64,000 bases of DNA from Capnocytophaga sp. oral taxon 338 str. F0234 (GCF_000192225.1 NZ_GL872413.1:2012567-2076566); one strand, 5' to 3'; positions 16,757-25,828 are shown, counted from the first letter of the stretch. Numbers and translations: made by a program. Notes: generated by a model from the letters alone, not told the origin.

Positions 16757-17368
16757 ATGAAAAAAATAGTATTCATCATTTTAGACAAGTTTGCCAATTG
16801 GGAACTGGCTTATCTTTCTGCTGCCCTTGGTGATAAACAATTAGGTACAGCACAATACACTGTTTTGTATGCTTCAATCGATAAAGAAGTGAAAACCTCT
16901 ATCGGCAATCTCAAAGCCTTACCCGACCTTAGTATCTGCGAAATTCCCGAAGATATTTCGGCTCTCATATTTATTGGGGCAGAAGGCTCGTGGCATAATC
17001 TTTCTAAGGAGCAAACCTCTCAGCTGGTAACCCTTGCACAAAAGATAAAAGCTAATGGCAAAGTATTAGGAGCTATTTGTGATAGTGCACGCTTTTGTGC
17101 TGTGAATGGTTTGCTGAATGATGTAAAGCATACCACTAATACTTTTGATGAGATAAAAGATGCTCCTCTCTATACCAATGGCGAGAATTTTGTACTTACC
17201 ACCAATGAAGCCGTAACTGATCACAAGGTAGTAACCGCCAAGGGGGATAGTGCTTTGCATTTTGCGGTAAGTGTACTGCGTGCTTTAGGCGATGTCCCCG
17301 AAGAGAATATACAGTTTTTCTATATCCTACACACCAAAGGCTTTCTCAAAGCAATACAAATGAACTAA
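16757..17368 (+). CDS. DJ-1/PfpI-family (glutamine amidotransferase-like) protein
   Basis: A 203 aa class I glutamine-amidotransferase-fold protein of the DJ-1/PfpI superfamily. The acidic residue of the active site is in DKFANWELAY (E16), and the nucleophile elbow is GAICDSARF with C108. Members act as glyoxalases/deglycases, chaperones or regulators, and the exact activity is not determinable. It lies just 15 bases before the first ABC-2 permease gene and after a terminator, so it may have joined the exporter transcript. Confidence 0.85.
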   Translation: MKKIVFIILDKFANWELAYLSAALGDKQLGTAQYTVLYASIDKEVKTSIGNLKALPDLSICEIPEDISALIFIGAEGSWHNLSKEQTSQLVTLAQKIKANGKVLGAICDSARFCAVNGLLNDVKHTTNTFDEIKDAPLYTNGENFVLTTNEAVTDHKVVTAKGDSALHFAVSVLRALGDVPEENIQFFYILHTKGFLKAIQMN

Positions 17369-17383
17369 TTTGCTAATTATACT

Positions 17384-18535
17384 ATGAAATATTTTAAAAC
17401 CGAATGCAAGAACCTTTTCCTATCACCCAAACGGCTGTTTTACGTTTTGGTGTTCCCCTTGGTTATCTTTGGGTTCTTTGCGGCTATTTTCTACAAAGGA
17501 GTACCCCGCGACCTGCCTATGGCGTATATCAATTACGACCAGAGCCAGCTGTCCGAGAACCTTTTGCGTATGCTCGATGCTACCCCAAACATCGACCTGA
17601 AAATCAAACTCACCGATGAACAAGAAGGCCAACGCCTTATCCAGCAACAGCAGATAATGGGCTTTATCGTCATTCCTGCCGACTTTCAGCAGAAACTATT
17701 CAAAGGTGAAAACCAATCGGTGATTTGCTATACTAATAGTCAGTTTATGTTGGGGGCAAGTCTTATCCAAAAAGATTTCCAAACTACCGTAGGGATGTTC
17801 TCAGCAGGCTTGGTGATGAAGAAGAAAATGCAAAAAGGGCAACAAACTAAGAAGGTACGCGCCGAAGCTCAACCCGTAAAGGTAGACGACCACGGTCTAT
17901 ACAATCCTTATTCTAATTATGCCTATTACCTGCTCACAGCACTCTTGCCTATGATGCTCCAAATGATTGTAATGATGGTAACGGTCTATGTATTGGGAGT
18001 AGAGCTGCGCTATCATCAGGGTAAGCATTGGCTCAAGCAAGCAGGTGGTAGCCCACTGAAAGCCTTGGTTGGCAAACTTCTGCCTTATACCTTAGTACTT
18101 TTCTTTGTAGCGTGGTGGATGAATTACCTACTCTTTGGGCTTATAGGCACACCCCTGCACATTCCGATGTTCAATGTGGTACTCATTACCTTTGCCTTGG
18201 TTGTTATCTATCAGATTATAGGTATTGCACTCGTTTCTATATTGCCTAATTTTAGGTCGGCACTTACCATAGGCAGTGGTTTTACAGCTATAGCCTTCTC
18301 ATTTGCAGCTTATACTTTTCCTATGGAAGGGCTACCTAAGAGTTTGCAGTATTTAGCGCAAATCTTCCCTTATGCTCATTTTATGAAATATTATGTAAAT
18401 CGCGCCATTAAGGGCATTCCTGTAGAGATGACGTGGCAACCACTTTTGGCATTGTTACTCTTTGGACTGTTGCTTATAGTGGCTTATCCTATGTTTGTGA
18501 AAAAGATAAAATCAGGAGGTTATGAAACAGTTTAG
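17384..18535 (+). CDS. ABC-2 family permease (first of a pair)
   Basis: A 383 aa ABC-2-type membrane protein of the YhhJ/YbhR group. It has one N-terminal helix (about residues 17-37), a periplasmic domain starting with PMAYINYDQSQLSENLLRMLDA, and five C-terminal helices (from about residue 185). In Bacteroidota such permeases form a tripartite exporter with an HlyD adaptor and a TolC-like channel. The adaptor is probably the gene at 10314. No ATP-binding gene is nearby. The end overlaps the second permease by 14 bases. Confidence 0.88.
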   Translation: MKYFKTECKNLFLSPKRLFYVLVFPLVIFGFFAAIFYKGVPRDLPMAYINYDQSQLSENLLRMLDATPNIDLKIKLTDEQEGQRLIQQQQIMGFIVIPADFQQKLFKGENQSVICYTNSQFMLGASLIQKDFQTTVGMFSAGLVMKKKMQKGQQTKKVRAEAQPVKVDDHGLYNPYSNYAYYLLTALLPMMLQMIVMMVTVYVLGVELRYHQGKHWLKQAGGSPLKALVGKLLPYTLVLFFVAWWMNYLLFGLIGTPLHIPMFNVVLITFALVVIYQIIGIALVSILPNFRSALTIGSGFTAIAFSFAAYTFPMEGLPKSLQYLAQIFPYAHFMKYYVNRAIKGIPVEMTWQPLLALLLFGLLLIVAYPMFVKKIKSGGYETV

Positions 18536-19709
18536 AAGTTACATATATCAAAGTTCAGCCGATTTCACTCGTGCGATGCTTTGGGAAGCCAAATATATAT
18601 TTCGCGACAAGGCGGTGTTCTTTTCGTTTGTAATTGTAGCGATTGCCGTGTCGTTTATCTATACTTATCTCTATTCCGAAGAGACTTTGCAAGAGCTTCC
18701 TATTGGAGTAGTAGATGAGGATAATACTGCCCAAAGCCGTCAGTTGTTACGTATGATTGATGCCACGAGTCAGACCGCTATTTACAGCAGTTACCTCAAC
18801 CTCAACGAAGCTGAAAAAGCCTTTCAGCAGGAGAAAATACGCGGAATAGTAGCCATTCCCAACGGTTTTGCACGTGACCTACAACGCGGAGAACAACCCA
18901 CTATATCGGTCTATGCCGATGCTTCTTATATGCTTTATTACAAGCAAATACTTACCGCCGCTAAAGTGTCGGCTACTTACCTGAATGCAGGGGTTGAGGT
19001 GAAACGCACTTCGGCACAAGGCAAACTCCCTACCCAAGCACATGATGAGGCAATGCCCGTGAGTCCCCAAGTAGTGAGCTTATACAATCCCTCTTTGGGT
19101 TATGCTACTTTCCTTATTCCCATAGTGCTTGTGATTATCTTTCAAACTACCATACTCACTGCCGTAGGTATGTTAGGAGGAACGATGCGAGAAGGCAACA
19201 AACTAAAAAAAATATATCCTAACTCCGATAGTTTTTGGGGAGCTTTGCCTATTGTGATGGGAAAAGCTACTACTTATTTAGCTTTTTCAATGGTGATATT
19301 ACTCATTATTTTAGGAATTATAATGCCTTTGTTTGGCATTCCTGTACGTAGCACGATACTAAGCACTATGGTTTTTATGATACCATTTATCCTGTCGATT
19401 GTATTTATGGGGCTTTGCTTGCTGAACTTTTTGCGCCGTCGTGAAGACGCCATTATGCTCATTATGTATACCTCTTTGCCTGCGGTAATGCTTACTGGCT
19501 TTTCGTGGCCTACCGTAGCGATGCCCGAATGGCTGAGTGTTTTTTCGTATATTGTACCTACTACTTTAGGGAGCAAGGGTTTTATATCTATTACTCAGAT
19601 GGGAGCTCATATCACTACCATTATGCCATATTGGCTGGGAATGTGGGCACTGTGTTTGGTATATTTAGTATTAGCGGGACTTACAATGAAAAGGATCTTT
19701 AATAAGTAG
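18522..19709 (+). CDS. ABC-2 family permease (second of a pair)
   Basis: A 395 aa ABC-2-type permease paralogous to the preceding gene. It has an N-terminal helix (about residues 32-52), a periplasmic segment starting with PIGVVDEDNTAQSRQLLRMIDA, and a C-terminal membrane block. The matching LRMID/LRMLD motifs show common ancestry of the two. The two permeases probably form a heterodimer exporting a small molecule or lipid. No TolC or TetR gene, often found in such operons, is present in the window. Confidence 0.88.
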   Translation: MKQFRSYIYQSSADFTRAMLWEAKYIFRDKAVFFSFVIVAIAVSFIYTYLYSEETLQELPIGVVDEDNTAQSRQLLRMIDATSQTAIYSSYLNLNEAEKAFQQEKIRGIVAIPNGFARDLQRGEQPTISVYADASYMLYYKQILTAAKVSATYLNAGVEVKRTSAQGKLPTQAHDEAMPVSPQVVSLYNPSLGYATFLIPIVLVIIFQTTILTAVGMLGGTMREGNKLKKIYPNSDSFWGALPIVMGKATTYLAFSMVILLIILGIIMPLFGIPVRSTILSTMVFMIPFILSIVFMGLCLLNFLRRREDAIMLIMYTSLPAVMLTGFSWPTVAMPEWLSVFSYIVPTTLGSKGFISITQMGAHITTIMPYWLGMWALCLVYLVLAGLTMKRIFNK

Positions 19710-19784
19710 AATTGCCTTGTAGCATATTTATTATAAACAATATACAAACACAATTATCCTTTTCATGAAAAAATCATCTTTTTC

Positions 19785-19815
19785 TTTGTCAGTTTCAAAA
19801 AAGGTTGTATCTTTG
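19785..19815 (+). promoter_or_regulatory. Promoter of the tRNA-Gly / tRNA-Leu operon
   Basis: TTTG at 19785-19788, exactly 19 bases, TATCTTTG at 19808-19815: a perfect match to the Bacteroidota consensus. It lies 25 bases upstream of the tRNA-Gly. Confidence 0.85.
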
Positions 19816-19840
19816 CACCGTCTTAAGGAAAAGATGAAAT

Positions 19841-19913
19841 GCGAAAATAGCTCAGTTGGTAGAGCGCAACCTTGCCAAGGTTGAGGTCGCGGGTTCGAAT
19901 CCCGTTTTTCGCT
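19841..19913 (+). tRNA. tRNA-Gly (anticodon GCC)
   Basis: A 73-base cloverleaf. The acceptor stem GCGAAAA pairs with TTTTCGC, the D arm contains GCTCAGTTGGTAGAGC, the anticodon loop is CTTGCCAAG with GCC, and the T loop is GTTCGAATC. CCA is not encoded. It shares a promoter with the following tRNA-Leu. Confidence 0.95.
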
Positions 19914-19935
19914 CTTTTTATGTATATCATAAGAG

Positions 19936-20021
19936 GCTCGGATGGTGGAATCGGTAGACACGCTGGACTTAAAATCCAGTGGGCAGCAATGCCTGTGCGG
20001 GTTCAAGTCCCGCTCCGAGTA
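19936..20021 (+). tRNA. tRNA-Leu (anticodon TAA)
   Basis: An 86-base class II tRNA with a long variable arm (GTGGGCAGCAATGCCTGTGC region). The acceptor stem GCTCGGA pairs with TCCGAGT, and the anticodon loop CTTAAAA carries TAA. It lies 22 bases after tRNA-Gly and is followed by a terminator hairpin. Confidence 0.95.
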
Positions 20022-20051
20022 CAAATCTATCTGTCAATAGAGAAAAATTTA

Positions 20052-20083
20052 AAAATCATTACTTTTTAAGTAGTGATTTTTTT
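20052..20083 (+). terminator. Terminator of the tRNA operon
   Basis: Stem AAAATCATTACT / AGTAGTGATTTT (one G-T wobble) around a short loop, followed by three more T residues. Confidence 0.7.
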
Positions 20084-20115
20084 GCTTTTATATTAACTCT
20101 TAAAAACATTTGACT

Positions 20116-20358
20116 ATGGAAACAGCTGTAACATTTGCTACCTCTGATGTAAATAAACTAAATTCAATAAAAGATTTTATAAAGTCTTTAAATGTACCTA
20201 TCATTCAAGAAGAAGACATACCTCAGCCTATTGAAATGACGCCAAGATTAATGGCTTTTCTTGACGAAATAGAAACATGTAACACTCCTTTTGAAGAGTG
20301 TGAAGACTTTGATGTTATGATTAATGAAGTAGCTTCTGAATATGGAATCTCCCTATAA
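20116..20358 (+). CDS. Small antitoxin-like protein upstream of a decayed toxin
   Basis: An 80 aa acidic protein starting METAVTFATSDVNKLNSIKD, with a C-terminal FEECEDFDVMINEVASEYG. It has the size, charge and position of antitoxins of RelE/ParE-type pairs, and its end overlaps the ATG of a truncated toxin-like frame. ATG 20116 is preferred over a TTG two codons upstream. The family is not named with certainty. Confidence 0.55.
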   Translation: METAVTFATSDVNKLNSIKDFIKSLNVPIIQEEDIPQPIEMTPRLMAFLDEIETCNTPFEECEDFDVMINEVASEYGISL

Positions 20359-20553
20359 AATAAAAGTAGAACCTAAAGCAAAAGATGATTTAAGAAAAGG
20401 GGCTCTTATTATTAAATGCTGCTCTGTCTAAAGCTGTTAAGAATTTTTTCTTCATTTATTCTCAATAATATTAATAATTCTTTCTCTCTCTATAAAATTC
20501 ATAATTTTCTTCGATCAGAGGCAGTATCGCTTTTTTTAATCACAAATAGTTGA
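20342..20553 (+). pseudogene. Decayed RelE/ParE-type toxin
   Basis: The frame from ATG 20342 reads MESPYKIKVEPKAKDDLRKG, the usual start of RelE/ParE toxins, then hits a stop at 20429. Further toxin-like pieces continue in other frames: NAALSKAVKNFF after 20422 and LYKIHNFLRSEAVSLF ending at TGA 20551. At least two frame disruptions make it inactive. It overlaps the antitoxin gene by 17 bases, the normal arrangement of an intact pair. Confidence 0.55.
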
Positions 20554-20581
20554 AGTATAGCTTCTTCTTATGCAAATAAGA

Positions 20582-20612
20582 AGGAGTTCACCATTAATAT
20601 GAACTCCTTTTT
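20582..20612. terminator. Bidirectional terminator-like hairpin
   Basis: AGGAGTTCA, a 9-base loop, TGAACTCCT followed by TTTT on the plus strand. It separates the toxin-antitoxin remnant from the 3' end of the large lipoprotein operon and could serve both. Confidence 0.6.
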
Positions 20613-20622
20613 ACCAAAATTT

Positions 20623-22209
20623 TTAATCAATTTCTTTTATTTCCTTAAACTCTTTCCATTCAACATGTCCTTCATAAGATGATTTAGCTCCTTTTGGTAC
20701 ATAAAGTATAGCATTGGTACTGATACCTTTAAAAGCATTCACCGGTACTGTAGGAGGAACAGTCGCTTTTATAGTTATTTTTTCTAATTTTTTACAGTTC
20801 ATGAAAGCCATTTGACCTATAGTAGTTATAGTCTCAGGAAGAGTTACTTCTTTAAGCACAAGAGACGAAGCAAAAGCAATTCGACCTATTACCTGTATTT
20901 TACTTCCTGTAATAGAAACTAATTTTTTAGATGCTAGAAAAGCATTTCTCTCTATCTTAGTTACGTTATTGAAATCAATAGAAGTAATCTCTGCATTCCC
21001 AGAAAAAGCCCCTGCTCCTATACTTGTCCCAGCATCTGGAATTCTTATATCTCCTTTAGCAATAGCACCACTCTTAAGGGTTACTACACCATTACTATCT
21101 ATCTCAAAAATATCATCTTTCGATTTCACAACTACACGGATAGTTATAGTTTTATTTTCACTATCTTTGAGGGTGATGGTGGCATTACCAGCAGCTATTC
21201 CTTTAATAATTACATAATGATGTGTATCATCTTTACCTGCCACTTTTTCAGTTTTTTCCTTTACTTCAGCAGTAACTACGTTTGTAGGGGAAGAGCTAAC
21301 AGTATAACCGGGATTACCAGTATTAATACGAACTTCAACAGTAGCTCCTGTTGCCATCTCAACTTCAGTCTTAGCAATAGTAAGATCAGCTGCAGTAATG
21401 GTTACTTTAAAAGTAGCTATTTGACCACTAACATCATCTTTTACAGTAACTTGCCCCTCACCTACCTTAAGAGCCTTTACACGAATATTTTTACCATCAG
21501 GATTACCATTCACTATACGGTCTTCAACTGTAGCGGCAACTATACCTTCAGGACTTACAGAGAGAGTGTATTTATCCTTTCCTTTTATAACAGCATTTAC
21601 TTCTTCTTGTCCATTTACAAGAGTAAGTTTTGCCTTTTCTACAGCAAAAGAACTAGTTACTTCTATATTAAAAGTTTGCGCTTTCTGGGTCGGCGTATCC
21701 TTTACAATAATTTGAGTTTTCCCCTTACCTACCCCTGTTATGGTAAGCGTATTTCCTGTTATAGAGGCAGCAGCAATAGTTTCATTGGTAGAAGAAACTG
21801 TATAGCTCGTGCCAAAAGTTAGTGCTTTGGTCAGCGTACTACCCTGTTCTATAGTGAGTGATTCACCAGGGACAATGAGATTGATCACTGTTACTGCTAT
21901 GTTAGCTTTTTTTCCTTTAGCATCAGAGACTGTTAGAGTAGTTTTTCCTTCAGCTATAGCATTGATTTTCACATTGTTTTGTTCAATAACAGCAGTGGCA
22001 ATAGTTTTATTGGCAGATGCGACGGTATAACCTCCATTGCCATCGGTAATTCGCACAGCAATATTTTCGCTTGCCTTCATAGTTACTGCGATTTTCTCCA
22101 AAGTGAGATTCTTAAGTTTTTGTTCGTTGTTGTCATCATCTTTTTTACAACCTGAGAACAAGAGGGCTACAAAAGTTGCCCATACATACAAAAGTCGGAT
22201 ATTCTTCAT
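20623..22209 (-). CDS. Surface lipoprotein with Ig-like repeats and a BspA-type leucine-rich end
   Basis: A 528 aa lipoprotein: signal peptide with lipobox LLFSGC (Cys 21), then an acidic KKDDDNNE stretch typical of surface-export signals. Four bacterial Ig-like (BIG2-type) repeats of about 80-90 residues follow (about 32-365), each with a pattern such as GYTVASANKTIATAVI and AIAEGKTTLTVSD. The C-terminal part (about 385-528) is BspA-like leucine-rich: IRIPDAGTSIGAGAF, then VTLPETITTIGQMAFMNC. BspA-like proteins bind host matrix or other bacteria. It is the last gene of a nine-gene operon, so it may be a surface-exposed partner of the uptake machinery. Confidence 0.8.
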   Translation of the reverse strand: MKNIRLLYVWATFVALLFSGCKKDDDNNEQKLKNLTLEKIAVTMKASENIAVRITDGNGGYTVASANKTIATAVIEQNNVKINAIAEGKTTLTVSDAKGKKANIAVTVINLIVPGESLTIEQGSTLTKALTFGTSYTVSSTNETIAAASITGNTLTITGVGKGKTQIIVKDTPTQKAQTFNIEVTSSFAVEKAKLTLVNGQEEVNAVIKGKDKYTLSVSPEGIVAATVEDRIVNGNPDGKNIRVKALKVGEGQVTVKDDVSGQIATFKVTITAADLTIAKTEVEMATGATVEVRINTGNPGYTVSSSPTNVVTAEVKEKTEKVAGKDDTHHYVIIKGIAAGNATITLKDSENKTITIRVVVKSKDDIFEIDSNGVVTLKSGAIAKGDIRIPDAGTSIGAGAFSGNAEITSIDFNNVTKIERNAFLASKKLVSITGSKIQVIGRIAFASSLVLKEVTLPETITTIGQMAFMNCKKLEKITIKATVPPTVPVNAFKGISTNAILYVPKGAKSSYEGHVEWKEFKEIKEID

Positions 22210-22247
22210 ACGAAAAAATATAATTAAAATTAATAAAATATTGTTAT

Positions 22248-23153
22248 CTAATAATAAGGAACTACTATCTTGAGAGTCCTACCACGTAATACTACTTGGC
22301 GAGTAATGGTACGTACTTCCTCCACATAAAATTTAAGAGTTTCATAAGTAACCGAACCTCTAATTTTCTTATACTCAATGCGTAAATCCATATAAGTACC
22401 TTGTACTGGGTTTATAATAGGAGGAATTCTATAATATGAATTATTAGTAGCATTAATATTATTCTGTCCCGAAAAGAGTGTACCGGTAGTTTGGCTCTTT
22501 TGAATGACAGTAGGATTAATAGCTTGAGTGATGTATCTACTGGTATTTTTATTAACGCCTAAATTATCAAGAAAATGCTTATCATCTATACAGCGTACTT
22601 TTACTTTAAGCTCTTTAGAGGTAAGTCCTGCTGAGGAAGCTATGATAGTGGCATCGCCTTCGGCTTTACCTCTTATTTCCAAGATACCACTATTACCATC
22701 CCATGTAGTTTTCATTATATCATCAGGATCAGCAGTAGTAATACTCACTATATCACCTCCCCCTAATTGAATAGTTTTATTGATGTCCGTAGGTGCAAGG
22801 GTTACTTCTTTGGCTGTAAAATTGAGTTCATTAGGTTGTACGGTAATATTCAAGCGTGCTGCTTGGTCATGAGAACGAATTATCATAAAGGTACTACCTT
22901 GTTCTTGAAAACTCTGAATTTTAAGAGTATCTTGACTAATGGAGGCTCCCACCAAACGCGAGTTAGCTACATTTACTGTATATTTATGATTACCTCCTGA
23001 GAGTAATATATCATGTCGGCTCTGAGGATAAAGAGTCAAGTGAACAAGTGAAGTATTCTCAGTACCTATTTTAATGGGCTGAGAAGTGTCTGCTTTTTCT
23101 TCACAAGCATAGAGCACTAAAGCAAAAAGAAGGAAAAGAAGTTTTTTTATCAT
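22248..23153 (-). CDS. Lipoprotein with Ig-like domains, function unknown
   Basis: A 301 aa lipoprotein with lipobox VLYAC (Cys 17). Residues about 35-190 contain two Ig-like (BIG2-type) units, for example YTVNVANSRLVGASISQDTL and a later EGDATIIASSAGLTSKEL, similar to those in the following gene. The C-terminal about 100 residues are distinct and beta-rich, ending TRQVVLRGRTLKIVVPYY. The start overlaps the stop of the upstream gene by 4 bases, so they are coupled. Confidence 0.65.
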   Translation of the reverse strand: MIKKLLFLLFALVLYACEEKADTSQPIKIGTENTSLVHLTLYPQSRHDILLSGGNHKYTVNVANSRLVGASISQDTLKIQSFQEQGSTFMIIRSHDQAARLNITVQPNELNFTAKEVTLAPTDINKTIQLGGGDIVSITTADPDDIMKTTWDGNSGILEIRGKAEGDATIIASSAGLTSKELKVKVRCIDDKHFLDNLGVNKNTSRYITQAINPTVIQKSQTTGTLFSGQNNINATNNSYYRIPPIINPVQGTYMDLRIEYKKIRGSVTYETLKFYVEEVRTITRQVVLRGRTLKIVVPYY

Positions 23154-24271
23154 AATTGGTAGCGTTCAGCAATTTGTTGTGTAATATTTTTAAGAGAGCC
23201 TTCCTGGACAGTAGGGGCTAATAAGCGTGTAACATCCCATAAACCAATACCTGCTATGAGTTGATTCTGAAGGGCTCTCACCTCATCATAAGTAAAGTAA
23301 AGAGTGCCATCGGCTCTGCGAGTGAATTGCAAAGCATATAAAAATCCATAGCCTTGTGATAGATATTTAAAGGCTTGTTTAGGAGCTTCAGTATAATTGG
23401 TAAGGGTAATCACCCCAGTAAGTGTATTAATAGCACGAATGGCAATTGCTTTGGAAAGTTCTTCACGGATAATACGCATTTGGGTATAGAGTGCTTCATA
23501 GCGATAACGTCCCAATTCAATGCGTCCTTGTACAAAAGCATTTCGTATTTTACGTTCAACACCCGCCAAAGCAGCTACCCCATCGGACTGAGTGAGTGAT
23601 TGTAAGTGTAAAAAGTAACCATAAGCCAAATCCCAATGATGTTCTAGCTCAGTGTAGTTTTCACCTGGTGGTAAGATTACATTTTGATGATTACGGCGCA
23701 GAGTAGTATCAGAGAAATAACGCTCATCTAAGTGCAATAAGAGTATTTTATCTAAGTATATAGCCCCATCTATGACACGCATAAATACCTGGGCGGGAGC
23801 TATTCCTTTTTCATCTACATACACACGTTCTGCATCGCCTACTCTACGCCCTGCATCGCCTGAAATTCCTGGATGGGCTTCCCTGAGTGGAATATTTTTT
23901 GCAGAGAGGAAGAGATTGATAATGTCTTCCTTAATCCTATCAGTAGGCACTAACGAAGAAGATGCTATTTCATCAATAGGTTTCACATAAGAAGTACCTT
24001 CAGTATAATAGCGAAGAATTTCAGTATATGTAAAATCAGAGATAGCTCCAGAGAGCAAACGTCGTTCTATAATATCCAGAGGTTCACGCAAAAGGGCAAC
24101 AGTGTGTTCATCCACACTTGACTGACCGTTACGACTGAAAGTATAGGGTATATCAGCCTGTGGACGAAGTATATTAGCCGTTTCTACAGTCTCGCCTTCT
24201 CCTTTTTGGCAAGCCCAGAATGCAAAACCCAATAGTCCATATAATAAGAGATTATATTTCATTTTATTCAT
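23150..24271 (-). CDS. DUF4856-like lipoprotein
   Basis: A 373 aa lipoprotein (lipobox GFAFWAC, Cys 21). After IPYTFSRNGQSSVDEHTVAL it is mostly helical and contains HHWDLAYGYFLHL, a pattern I associate with the DUF4856 family. Such proteins occur in Bacteroidota iron-related clusters with TonB receptors, which matches this location. The call rests on remembered family resemblance. An alternative start three codons in (ATG 24262) is possible. Confidence 0.55.
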   Translation of the reverse strand: MNKMKYNLLLYGLLGFAFWACQKGEGETVETANILRPQADIPYTFSRNGQSSVDEHTVALLREPLDIIERRLLSGAISDFTYTEILRYYTEGTSYVKPIDEIASSSLVPTDRIKEDIINLFLSAKNIPLREAHPGISGDAGRRVGDAERVYVDEKGIAPAQVFMRVIDGAIYLDKILLLHLDERYFSDTTLRRNHQNVILPPGENYTELEHHWDLAYGYFLHLQSLTQSDGVAALAGVERKIRNAFVQGRIELGRYRYEALYTQMRIIREELSKAIAIRAINTLTGVITLTNYTEAPKQAFKYLSQGYGFLYALQFTRRADGTLYFTYDEVRALQNQLIAGIGLWDVTRLLAPTVQEGSLKNITQQIAERYQL

Positions 24272-24274
24272 TTT

Positions 24275-24826
24275 CTAAGGTAAAACTATATATTCACAAT
24301 AGGGAGTTACATTATCAGTACCATCGGTATTCTGAGCAGCATTATACTGCAAAGTAGGAATACTTACTATTCCTTGTGTATCTACAGCACTCAACTGAGC
24401 ACTTACTCTTGATTCTCTTTCCCCTCCACCATAAACAGATAGATAGAGAGGATAACCTGAAGGGAGAGAAAAACGAACCGTTTGCTCCGTAGTGGTAGCA
24501 CGTAAGGTAACTAACTCCTTTTGAGCATTTACATAACACACATAATAACGAGGATCACGAACATTATCTTTTCCTTTCTTACACTGGTAAGTAAGGGTAA
24601 GAGTATACTGATGTCCCTGCTGTGTAGTTTCCACACCAGGATAAGTATAATGGTCTATATCACACTGTTTATGCACAAGGTCTTCATAGTTAATGGTAGG
24701 TTTCTCAATCCCTTTAAAGGGAAAGAGTTTCCGGTAATCCTCCTGTGCAGGGTCTTCTTCTTTGGTATTACAAGCCAATAGAAATAAACTTATAATTAAA
24801 TAGATAAAAAAACGCATCATATTCAT
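24275..24826 (-). CDS. Small lipoprotein of the Sus-like operon, function unknown
   Basis: A 183 aa lipoprotein. The ATG at 24826 gives a clean signal peptide with lipobox LFLLAC followed by NTKEEDP. It lies 10 bases after the preceding stop, so the longer upstream frame is not needed. The mature part is beta-rich (HQYTLTLTYQCKKG, then RFSLPSGYPLYLSVYGGG). No family recognised. It is positioned between the DUF4302-like and DUF4856-like lipoproteins. Confidence 0.6.
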   Translation of the reverse strand: MNMMRFFIYLIISLFLLACNTKEEDPAQEDYRKLFPFKGIEKPTINYEDLVHKQCDIDHYTYPGVETTQQGHQYTLTLTYQCKKGKDNVRDPRYYVCYVNAQKELVTLRATTTEQTVRFSLPSGYPLYLSVYGGGERESRVSAQLSAVDTQGIVSIPTLQYNAAQNTDGTDNVTPYCEYIVLP

Positions 24827-24836
24827 TGCTAATTTT

Positions 24837-25826
24837 TTAATTATTAAATATTTCAGCAATATAACCTGTGGCAATACCTTTCTTGTCATAATGATGAGCA
24901 ATAAAACGATTCCCTTCACGCACAAAATCGTAAAATATAAGAGAGTTATTATAGCGTAATCCTGCTCTAAAGGTAAGTCCCTTTTCAGTACCTACATAAC
25001 CAGAACCTATAAACTGACTTTTGTATCTGCCTGTTGAAGGATCTTCTTGTGGGTTAGTGCGATATTCGAACACATAATATCTATTGGCTACAAATCCCTC
25101 CAAAAAGGGAGTGTTCAACCCAAAATTGTTACCTTTTAAGTATACATCACTTTGGTAGTAAATCTTACTACCACGCCTAATGACGATTTGTGGATTGTTC
25201 ATCTGTTCAAAGAATTGTCTATTATTATATGCTTTTTGTAAGAATTGTTCTTTATCAGTAATTGATTTCAGTTTTTCAAAAACTATATATTCACGAGCAG
25301 GTTCGGCATAGGAAGCAGTCTTGAAGACAATATTCTGTAGGGTATCTTTGCCTACATACAGAAAATCGGCAGCAGCACGAAAGCGATTATTTACCAGACG
25401 ATGAATATAATTATAAGTAGTGAACGACAGCTGGAGTTGTGATTCTTGAGTGAGCGCATATTCACTGGTTTTAGCGACTTGGATAGTTTGGGTATTGGTA
25501 TCCATTAAAATATCTACAGTATTATTTTTATGGAAAGTCATCAAAAAATAAAACCCACCAAATCCCTGTGTAATTAGTTTCTCCACATATTTTGATTCAC
25601 TTCGTTTCTCGGGTTTGGTAGGGGTGGCAAAGAGTAACGAATCAGTACGTGGAAAGTAAAGTACTTTCCAACCATAAGGAGCTTCAGTAAGTTCATTCTG
25701 CAACTCAGTACGATGCTGAGACATACGCTGAGAGGGCGAATACTCAAAAACATTTTCTTGTTTTTGACAAGCTATCAGCAAAGCAAACAAAGTTATAAAA
25801 GTAGTTATTTTCATCATAGAAGTCAT
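24837..25826 (-). CDS. DUF4302-like lipoprotein
   Basis: A 329 aa lipoprotein with lipobox LIAC (Cys 20). The start of the mature part, FEYSPSQRMSQHRTELQNEL then APYGWKVLYFP, and GGFYFLMTFHKNNTVDI fit DUF4302, a family found repeatedly next to SusC/SusD pairs. The function is unknown, though it is probably anchored in the outer membrane. The 2-base gap to the upstream peptidase-like gene shows tight co-transcription. Confidence 0.65.
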   Translation of the reverse strand: MTSMMKITTFITLFALLIACQKQENVFEYSPSQRMSQHRTELQNELTEAPYGWKVLYFPRTDSLLFATPTKPEKRSESKYVEKLITQGFGGFYFLMTFHKNNTVDILMDTNTQTIQVAKTSEYALTQESQLQLSFTTYNYIHRLVNNRFRAAADFLYVGKDTLQNIVFKTASYAEPAREYIVFEKLKSITDKEQFLQKAYNNRQFFEQMNNPQIVIRRGSKIYYQSDVYLKGNNFGLNTPFLEGFVANRYYVFEYRTNPQEDPSTGRYKSQFIGSGYVGTEKGLTFRAGLRYNNSLIFYDFVREGNRFIAHHYDKKGIATGYIAEIFNN

Positions 25827-25828
25827 AT

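Noticed and set aside
19731-20024. An antisense open frame across the two tRNA genes
   Set aside because: The DNA is fully explained by two canonical tRNAs. The translated text (RDLNPHR-type) is the well-known artefact of reading tRNAs backwards.
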